This document shows, one piece after another, positions 55,700 to 64,000 of a stretch of DNA of 64,000 nucleotides. Numbering within the stretch: position 1 is the first letter of the stretch; each line of letters opens with the position of its first letter. Source of the stretch: Parasponia andersonii (taxonomy: Eukaryota > Streptophyta > Magnoliopsida > Rosales > Cannabaceae); NCBI GenBank assembly GCA_002914805.1, contig JXTB01000398.1:340878-404877 (forward strand), read 5' to 3'. The notes beneath the pieces are model-generated. The model searched no databases. It worked only from the letters and a program-made list of their open reading frames with translations, and had not been told where the DNA came from. The translations under genes were made by a program, and so were the position numbers.

Positions 55700-56807
55700 A
55701 TGACATACTTAAACAATTTTCAAAATCTTTCAAATGAGGGGTTTTTGATTAGACTACCATTTCTCAATTGTATTGAATACAATATTTGGAAAATCAAAAT
55801 GCTTGAATTTATTAAATTTATGGATGATGATTTATTAGATATTGTTGTTCAAGGTCCATATATTCCTAGAAAAATAATTAATAATAAACTTGGTGAAAAA
55901 GAATTGGATGAATACGATGATTTTGACAAAATTATTTTTTCTAAGAATGGATGTACATTTAATTATTTATTATGTAGTATAGATATAAATATTTATAATA
56001 GTGTACAATTTGCTACTAATGCATATGAAATATAGAAAATGCTTGAAAGCTCATATGCCATCACAAATCAAAACGATGAAAAAGAAAAAGAAATCAAACC
56101 CACTTGGGATGATAGGAATGATGACAATTTGGATGATGATGTTAAAGAAGAAATAAACAACATGTACTTCATGGCTATCAATAGTGAGGTAAAATCTCTT
56201 GAACTCAATGATGACTTTCTTGATGATAGTAATGATATTAGAAATTTTGACAATGAAAGTGATTAAGAAGAGTTATCATACAATAAGTTAGTTGATGATT
56301 TTAATGAATGACATGATAACTACAAATTGCTTGTTTTGAAAAATAGTACTCTCAAAAAGAAATTATCTCTTTTATCAAAAGAACTTCAGAAATTCTCAAA
56401 AGTAAATAAAGTTATTTCGACTTGTAATATATGTATATTTTTGAAACATGAAAATGCTTCTTTAAATAAAAAAGTTTTAAATTTAATCAATATTGTCGAC
56501 AATTTCACAAATGAAAGAAGAATTTTTATTTAATGCTTGTTAGACAAAGATGTATTTTTGACAAAGGAGGCACATGATACAAACTTTTTATAAAACAAAA
56601 TATCTCAAAAATTATTGTGTCAAAGCAACATTTTGTAGTGACTCAAAATATATATGCAATTATTGTAACCAAAATGGTCATACTAGTTTTTCATACTCTA
56701 TTAAGAAAAATGCATATTTTGGTATCAAACAAGATTTGGTACCAAAGAATTCAAATATTAATCTCCAAGGAAACAAAGTTAACTCGGTACTAAAAGTCTA
56801 TATTTGA
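55700..56807 (+). pseudogene. gag of the SIRE-type element
   Basis: ATG 55700 opens MTYLNNFQNLSNEGFLIRLP, then NCIEYNIWKIKMLEFIKFMD and a long Gag core with a stop in place of Trp (EI*KMLESS). 56039-56266 is an acidic linker (WDDRNDDNLDDDVKEE). 56327-56533 is a coiled coil. The knuckle CNYCNQNGHTSFSY at 56655-56700 has lost its last Cys. The N-terminal layout and the NGHTS knuckle fit SIRE/Maximus Gag. Confidence 0.8.
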
Positions 56808-58140
56808 ATCTTTGTTATAAGAATAAATAAGAAAGCGGTTGCTCTATGAACTTGACCGATAACTTCACCAAGCTTTTAATTTTCACAAAGAAATGATGGT
56901 GGATATTTAATTTTTGGAGACATCACAAAAAGCAAGATCATTGGCATAAGTAATATCAATATTAACTCTTTACTTATCTTTAAGAATGTATTGTTATAAA
57001 TATAATATGTTTAATATAGTTAACTATGTTATTAGAGTTTTTGAGCTTTTCTTTTACTCTTTCAAATATTCAATTTGAAATCTTGAACAAATGAGATTAT
57101 ATATTTTGATCAAAAAAAATTATTTTTATTATTGTTATAATGTTTTCAAGTCAAAATAAATTTTGCTTTTCTTTAAAAGAAAATATTTATTGAGTATGGT
57201 ATTTAAAACTTGGACATGCTAATATTGGTACAAGTTCAAAACTTTTCTAAAGGAATCTTGTTATGCCTTACCTAGTCTAATTTTTGGAAATAACAAGATT
57301 TGTAAAATATATCACTTTGGAAATTAAGTTAATTGCTTTTGAAAAATATTTTGCTTTTGATTTAGTTGATAATTTTTCAAAAAGATTTACATGATTTTCT
57401 TTATTGGTTTCAAAATGGTTTGACCTTGTTGAATGCAAATGTTTTACTAAAATATTTTTAGGCTAAAGTTGTCAACACTATTTGTGATGTTTTAAACCGG
57501 GTGTTGATTAAACTTATTTTGAATAAAATATCATTGTGAATTTCGAAATGATTAAAAACCCAATATTGGATATTTTTATAGTCTTAAGATACAAGTATTT
57601 TGTTTTTTTAAATACTAAAGACAACTTTGAAAATTTTGTTTCCAAAACTAATGTTAGAACTTTTCCTAATTACTCTACTAATACTAATACATAAAGAGAG
57701 TCTTTTAATAAAAGAACTATGTAGTAAATGGATCTATGCATGTAATATTTAATGAAACTAATTACTCTTCCAAGGAGAAAAGCATAGATGATTTTGTTAT
57801 AGGTATGGTATTAAGCTCAAAAGATTGAAGCTTAATGACAAATCAAAATATGATAATTAAGTCCAACCTTAATACAAAGAAGAAGAAAAGATTATGGAAG
57901 GATAAAATCTTCACTAACCAATCAAACTATGTCTTCTTAAAAATATTTGAGCTTGAGTACTTAAAGCTTATGAAGATACTGAAATTAAAAAAAAAAATTA
58001 TATGTTGATTATGATGAATTCTATTGAGTTGTTTTGTTGGAATACTGTTTGTACCTTCAAAAATGATTCTATGCTTATTAAAATGATTGTTTGTCATTGT
58101 TTTAGTTTTTAGTTTAATCATTTTCATCATTTTTCAAATA
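56808..58140 (+). pseudogene. Remnants of pol in the SIRE-type element
   Basis: Short recognisable scraps in shifting frames: a protease-like SGCSMNLTDNFTKLLIF near 56835, an integrase LGHAN-like segment near 57205, and a late integrase segment YFVFLNTKDNFENFVSKTNV near 57595-57655. The integrase core, RT and RNase H are absent. Decay is too heavy for exact limits. Confidence 0.5.
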
Positions 58141-59971
58141 AATTTTCCAAATAAATCAAAAATAATGTTTTCGGCAGACCGAAAACTTTTTCAGTCTACC
58201 GATAAAGTGCCCTGAAAAGCACTTTTTTACTGCCAGATTTGGCAGACCGTAAATCTATTTTCGGACTACCAAAAACTCACAAGATGGCGAGTATTTAAGG
58301 CCTTTAAACATTTTTTTTTCATTTCTTCAAGTCTTATTTGAATTTTTATTTACAAGCTTAATTTTGATTGACATATATGATTCAAAATACTTGCAGAATG
58401 CATATTGCTTAAACTCTTATATTTGTGCAGAATACTTGATAATCTTTACATGACAAATAACATACATAGTTAATTGAATTTTTTTTTTATCTATATTGAT
58501 AATGTATTTGAACTCAAAATAACATATTGCTTAAATTCACTGATTATACTTCGTAACTTTGTTATTTTGAATATTTGCACATGATTCTTTATGAGAATAA
58601 AATTTTTAATGAATATCATAAATAAGGTTTTCATTAGCTTTCAAGACATGATTTGCTATGCTTTATTTCTTTTGAATATGGTTGTTTAAACTTGAATAAT
58701 ATGTTTTGTTTATATTGGATACTTATGATTGGTTACTTATTCATGTTTTTACTTTACTTTTATTAATTGGTATTAATCTTATCTTTCATGTTTATGAAAC
58801 TTTTTGATGATATTAAAAGGAGAAGAAGAATATGTTTTTTAATTTAAATTATTTTAATTGGTATCAAGTTAGTCCTTTTATCTTTGATTTATTACTTTAA
58901 TTGGTATCAACTTGGTATAGTTTTTTAAAATAAAATTGGTATCTATTGGTATAGTTTAATTGATATCAAACTTAGTTATTCTTTTTCTTCAAATATAATT
59001 AGTAATTTTAAAAAAAATAGTTGGTATCCATAAATAATTGTTATCTCTCTTATATAAATGATCTTTGCCAACTTTAGTTATTTGTCTTTTGATCGTGATT
59101 CATATATTGAGGGAGAGTATATTTATGATTTGTTTGTACTAAATTGATCATATGTCTTTTGAATGCATCATTTTTTTATATGCTCTTTATAGTTTGATGA
59201 AAATGAAAAAAAAAATTATTTCACTAATATGCTTAAATGATTTGAATTTCTCCTATGCTCTGTGACGATTATACTTAGAGAAATATACTTTCAACAAGTG
59301 AAATATTAATGTTTAAATCTTTCATGATCTTGATTAGATGCAACTTCTCTATTTTAAATATGCTATTCTTCTCATACTTTTTGGCAACATATTGTTATTC
59401 AATCTTATATTTGACATTGTTATTCTTATTTTGACGATTATTCAATTTTAGATTTCTCCTCATCTCCTTATTACCTAACTTGTTAGACTATCTTTCACAT
59501 TAGGAGAACATTATTTATGTATTGCCCTTTCATATACTTTAATTATATATTCAAATTGAGAGAGTAATATAGTGAATTAATATAGGGAGAATCTTATTTT
59601 AAATGGTTAGACTAGTTTTTATAAGATATATAGTTTGAAATTTGTTTCTATGTTTTTAATAATGTCAAAATGAGGAGAAATATGTTGATTTATAAATGAG
59701 GATAAAAAGATTCATTTATGAGTGTACACATTTTAAGAGGGAGAACTTTGTTTAGTACACATTTTTAATTTTCTTATAATATGCTTATAATGCTTAATTG
59801 AATTAAAAAGAGGAATCAAGTCCCTTGAATTTTGTCAAGTATATTTTGAGTTGAAACTTAAAATATGGTAAGGATTAAAGTAAATTTGTCAAATTCCATA
59901 TTTTCATATCCTTATTGCATATTTACTTTTATATCACAAATCAATGTTTATCATCATCAAAAAGAAAGAGA
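58141..59971 (+). other. 3' non-coding region and polypurine tract of the SIRE-type element
   Basis: Begins with FLTR-like words GGCAGACCG (58165-58260) that also occur inside the LTRs. It has repeated TTGGTATC words (58850-59040) and purine blocks (AAAAGGAGAAGAAG at 58815, GAGGGAGAG at 59110, GAGGAGAAA at 59672). It ends in CATCATCAAAAAGAAAGAGA, the usual SIRE polypurine tract, directly before TGGTTGGG. No env-like frame remains. Confidence 0.55.
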
Positions 59972-60887
59972 TGGTTGGGAAATTAAGGTTTTAATCTTAC
60001 TCACTCTTATTTTGAAGATAACAAATATTTGGTTTAGTAGTAAGGATGTGTAGTAAAATAGCTTTTAAAGTTCTAACTCAAGTTGATCAAGGAACCAAGC
60101 TTGAAGATAGATGCATATTGGAGTTATTAGAATCAAGCTTGAAGATGGATAGAAGAGAGCTTAAAGACAAAGATTAAGAATACAAGACCTAGACTAGCAA
60201 AGGTTAAATACTTAGTTCTTCTATTTGAAAATATGTTTACACATAATATGATCTTAACGACTCAAATTTTTTATACAATTATAAATTTTCAAATCAAAAC
60301 TATCAAATTTATTTATCTTCAATTAAAATAAGAAATTTATTTTAGACAAGCTTTTAAATTGATTTATGAATTTCTATAGTTCCTATATTATATAATAAAT
60401 TAATTTATGAAGTCATATTTTGAAAATAATTGAAACAGACTTAAAATAAAATTCAAAAATTGCTCTCGGTTATTTTTGGCAAACCGGTCTTCAGAATCGG
60501 TCTACCGATTCCTTATTGAATTTTTAGTAATTTTTATATTCGACTATTAGAACTATATTACCAACGGCTTGTATTTTTGGTCGACTTAAAACACACTTTC
60601 GATCTATCAAAAATGACAAATTGTCTATCAAACGGTCTAAAACGGTAAGTTTTCCTTCAAGACTTTAAATAAAAACTTTTCTAATACTTGAAACAAGCTG
60701 AATTTCGTTTCAATTTTGTGTATATGTTCATGCATCAAAAACGTTTATGTTAATACCTGGTAGACAGCTTTGTATAAGTTATATAACTTAAAACTCAGAC
60801 TAATTACTAGTAAACTTATTTAATTTTTTTTTATCATACATAATGATGTGTTTAAAAAATAATAATAATAATAATAAATAAATAAAA
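59972..60887 (+). repeat. 3' LTR of the SIRE-type element (broken)
   Basis: Starts TGGTTGGGAAATTAAGG and matches the solo LTR (reverse of 49600-50634) through GAAGATAAC, AAGCTTGAAGATGGATA and CTTTCGATCTATCAAAA. The last ~700 bases expected are missing because the Tekay-like LTR begins. Confidence 0.75.
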
Positions 60888-61774
60888 TGTTAGGGACACA
60901 TCAATTGCACTAAAGCGAAGAGCATTTCATAGAGAAAGTGTGTAAAGGCTTAGAATCGAGGTAAGTAACGTCACATCTACAATGTAAGAAATTCTCTATT
61001 TCTGTGAATCTGTGGAATCTGTGAATATGTGTATATACATATTAGTCATTCTGCTTTGCATGAGACATGAATATGTGGTGTATTTATATTGCCTGACAAG
61101 TATTAGTGAATAAGGTGTGGCAGGCCAGCGCCCAAATATGTGATATGGTTCCTTCGAGGACACTCTAGTTCCTTAGGAAACACTTTGATGGCAGTATGGG
61201 ATGGACCTCTACTGTACACAGAGGGAATTTCTGGGGCTCGAGACCTCCATATAGCTCATGATATGTTATACATTCTCTGAGTGGCTCAGTATGCAATTCA
61301 CAGTCTTGTCAGGTAATGCAATATACACAGGGATCCTAATCATATAATTATATGTTCTCTATCATGTGTACTCTGCATCTGCATATGTTACTTACTGAGT
61401 TTTATACTCATTAATATTCTTACATTGTAGAAGGTACAGATAATATGTGAGTTGGAGGAGAAGTGCCGACTTTCTGACCGCAACTTATATATATGAGCAT
61501 TTTGACGTTATGGTTTTCTGACAGAAGATTTTGTACCTGTTTTAAGTGTGTGTATATTATGTATAGTTAAATGAGAGGTCCACTTTGTGAGTATGTAGAT
61601 ATGTATAAATTATACTATATATAATTATGAGTGGAGTTTTTCTTTCTCTTTAAAAGGTTAAAAGTTTTAATTTTACCTTATTTTACTAGTTTTAAGTCGA
61701 GTAATGTCTACCGATTTAACTAAATAATAATAAAAATATCCTTACGTATGTGTGTGGAATCGGGTGACGTTACA
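60888..61774 (+). repeat. 5' LTR of the Tekay/Del-like element
   Basis: Ends GGTGACGTTACA beside the PBS. The proposed start TGTTAGGGACAC follows an AAT-rich run; the start is tentative, since the end would predict a TGTAACGTCACC-like start. Confidence 0.6.
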
Positions 61775-61776
61775 GT

Positions 61777-61788
61777 TGGTATCAGAGC
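61777..61788 (+). other. Primer-binding site (tRNA-iMet)
   Basis: TGGTATCAGAGC exactly, two bases after the LTR end. Confidence 0.92.
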
Positions 61789-61953
61789 TTATGTTTTAAA
61801 TGATTCTGAAGACTGCTTATATGCACATGTCAGGAAGGAAAGGAAGCCTCACTCCTCTATAAGTTTTTTATATGCATTTTGATATCTATTATAAATTTTT
61901 TTTAAATTGCATTCATATTCTGGTAATGAATATTATTGGCTATAATTGGAGCT

Positions 61954-64000
61954 ATGGATTCTGGGTGTCAGGATATCAGTATGGTGATCACTCGGGGTCA
62001 AGATAATATCGACAAGGGTGCATCTTTTTCACAGGGTTGTAATCAGATTGAACAGCTTCCTTCTTTGATACAAAATATATTATAGCAGTATATGAGACAA
62101 GAAAATCAACCTAACCCTCCACCATCGCCACCTCAATAGAGGCAGGATACTGGTGAAAGTATTGGAGAAAGATTCAGGAAACTTCAGCCTCCAACCTTTG
62201 ATGATGGGGTTGATCCGATTCAGGCAGAATAGTGGATTAAGACTACTGAGCATATGCTGGCTTATGCTAAGGTTCTTGATGCAGATAAGGTTCCTTGTGC
62301 TAGTTTTATGCTGAGATATCATGCTGAATACTGGTGGGATACTATAAGCACTATTTAAGATATTACTACTATAACTTGGGAACAGTTTAGAGAGTTATTC
62401 TATGGAAAGTATTTTACTGGTGCCATGAAAGCCAGCAGAAGGGAAGAATTTGCCAATCTGAAATAAGGAGAGATGTCTATTGCGGAATATATCCGCAAGT
62501 TCGATGAGTTATCACGATATGCACCTCATATGGTTGCCACCAATGAGCTCAAGGTAGATCAGTTTATGCAAGACCTGAGGAAGACTACTATCAGAGATTT
62601 GAAATCAGGTAGAATTCGAGGTGTACCATTTGCTCAGATTACAGACAGGGCATTAGATGCTAAGCAAATAGAAAAAGATGTTTTGGATGAGGAAAAGATT
62701 AGGAGAGAGAGAGACAGGCCCAAGATGTGCAAAGGGGTTTCAGACCTGGTTTTCCAGGAAACAGAGGAGGACAGATTCAGGTTCAATGTCCTCAGGACAT
62801 GAAAAGGAAGGGAGTTCCAACTCAACAGACCCGACTTGATCAGGATAAGCATCCCAAGACTGACCAGTGGACTACTACTACCACTATGTCACCTTGCCCA
62901 TCATGTAGAAAGAATCATTCTGGGAAGTGTCGTAAGGGTGCAGGATTATGCTACAAATGTGGTAAAAGTGGTCATTTAATTAAGAATTGCCTTGAAATGA
63001 AAAATGATCAGAAGAAACCTAGTGGAAAGCTGTATGCTATGGCTGAGACAGTTGTTGAAGACGAGACTGAGGCAAACCCATCTGTTATCACAGGTGAGAT
63101 ATTTATTTTTGGCATTATAGCTCATGCATTAATTGATTCAGGATCCATGTATTCACATGTATCATTAATATTTGTGAGGAAATTGGGTCGTCTAATAGAT
63201 CAAATGAGTACTCCATTCAGTACCATACTTCCTTCTAGAGAGGTTATGTATTCAGATAAAATTTTGAGAGCTTGTCTTATTACAGTGGATGATAGAGAAT
63301 TATTTGTAGACTTGATTATGCTTAATATGAATGATTATGAGATTATTTTGGGTATGGATTTGCTATCAAAGTATTTTTCTAAGATTGATTGCAAGAAGAA
63401 AATGGTGACATTCCATCATCCTAATGTTGACCAGTTTATACTTGTGGGTACTTAGAGTAAAGCAAAGTTTCCTTTGATATCAGCTATGAAAGCTTAGAAC
63501 TTGTTAGAAAAAGATTGTATAGGATATTTGGCAAGTATTGTTGATACATCTATTGAGCAGAAGTTAAGCCCAGAAGATTTGCCAGTTGTACAGGATTTTC
63601 TAAATGTATTTTAAGATGATTTGCCAAGAGTGCCACCAGTAAGAGAGATTGATTTTGCCATTGATTTAATACCAAGTACTGCGCCTATTTCTAAAACACC
63701 TGATAGGATGGCCCCCGAAGAATTAAAGGAGCTAAAGACTCAGTTACTAGAATTGCCAGACAAAGGATTTGTACGTCCTAGCTTTTCACCGTGGGGTACA
63801 CTAGTGTTATTTGTGAAAAAGAAATATGGCACTATGCGATTGTGTATTGACTACAGAGAACTTAACAAAGTGACTATTAAAAATAAGTATCCTCTACCTC
63901 GTATCGATGATCTGTTTGATCAACTACAGGGTGATTCTGTATTTTCAAAGATTGATTTGAGGTCCGGTTACCATTAATTGAGAGTTAGAAATAAAGATAT
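61954..64000 (+). pseudogene. gag-pol of the Tekay/Del-like element (5' part)
   Basis: ATG 61954 starts MDSGCQDISMVITRGQDNID. The Gag core has KLQPPTFDDGVDPIQAE, WEQFRELFYGKYF and MSIAEYIRKFDELSRYAPHM. Five stops lie before 62470, most fitting Gln to TAG/TAA changes. After one frameshift near 62740 the frame continues with knuckle CYKCGKSGHLIKNC (62951-62992), protease ALIDSGSMYSHVS (63127) and IILGMDLLSKYFSKIDC. After further stops RT begins with [40 protein letters not shown] and [15 protein letters not shown], ending in [10 protein letters not shown] and a stop that replaces Gln. RT active site, RNase H and integrase are beyond the window. Confidence 0.92.

Larger units (their letters stand above)
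54925..60887 (+). mobile_element. SIRE/Maximus-type copia element, internally deleted
   Basis: Partial 5' LTR, exact-type PBS, gag, remnants of protease and integrase, a long 3' non-coding region with GGGAGA-like purine blocks, polypurine tract and the first 900 bases of the 3' LTR. RT and RNase H are gone. The 3' LTR is interrupted by the Tekay-like element at 60888. Confidence 0.8.
60888..64000 (+). mobile_element. Tekay/Del-like chromovirus, 5' part
   Basis: LTR, exact PBS, gag, protease and the first quarter of RT, running off the window end. It lies within the 3' LTR of the SIRE-type element. LTR word TTACTGAGTTTTATACTCAT and the CCHC knuckle/protease/RT wording fit the Tekay (Del) branch of plant chromoviruses; the branch is an inference. 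Confidence 0.8.

Noticed and set aside
1..64000. Search for tRNA, rRNA or viral (pararetrovirus) insertions
   Set aside because: No cloverleaf, rRNA core or movement-protein/coat motifs noticed by eye; all RT-bearing sequences have LTR-retrotransposon neighbours.

Overview
The window looks like a piece of a flowering-plant nuclear chromosome, probably a eudicot. It is AT-rich and gene-poor, and most of it is decayed LTR retrotransposons (Ty3/gypsy and Ty1/copia) nested in or abutting one another. Small DNA transposons (MITE-like, hAT-like, a CACTA end), microsatellites and long AT-rich spacers fill the rest. No bacterial, organellar, tRNA, rRNA or CRISPR features were seen. The species cannot be named from the sequence.

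Layout: 1-1008 is a fragment of gypsy pol (+). 1011-9302 is an old gypsy-type element on the minus strand with very long LTRs and a non-coding interior (LARD-like). 9303-11601 is non-coding DNA with a hairpin, a short tandem duplication and a foldback MITE. 11602-16554 is a Tnt1-like copia element in which gag-PR-IN-RT(5' half) is inverted relative to RT(3' half)-RNase H and both LTRs. 17040-28509 is an almost full-length Tat-lineage gypsy element with a 5-bp target duplication (CCCAT), PBS, dual RNase H and a long antisense ORF in its 3' part. It also carries a 541-bp identical duplication joined at a single N, probably an assembly fault. 28700-32769 is the 5' part of a CRM-like chromovirus (-), split by a 1.3-kb solo-LTR-like insertion. 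32880-33169 ends in a CACTA terminus, and 35795-36632 is a large imperfect inverted repeat.

Three host loci can be supported. A single-exon RING-H2 (ATL-type) E3 ligase gene lies at 38508-39068. A single-exon, six-span membrane protein gene lies at 44207-45196. At 51542-51965 are the two last exons of an EG45-like (plant natriuretic peptide/expansin-like) gene, with a 150-bp GT-AG intron and no visible first exon.

From 47 kb onward: a hAT-type MITE (47275-47757), a solo SIRE-type LTR on the minus strand (48953-50634), an LTR-like block (53281-54920), and a decayed SIRE/Maximus copia element on the plus strand (54925-60887) with most of pol deleted. Its 3' LTR is broken by a Tekay/Del-like gypsy element (60888 to the window end) whose LTR, PBS, gag, protease and start of RT are visible. 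Most premature stops in these elements fit C-to-T or G-to-A changes at Gln, Trp and Arg codons, as expected for old methylated copies.
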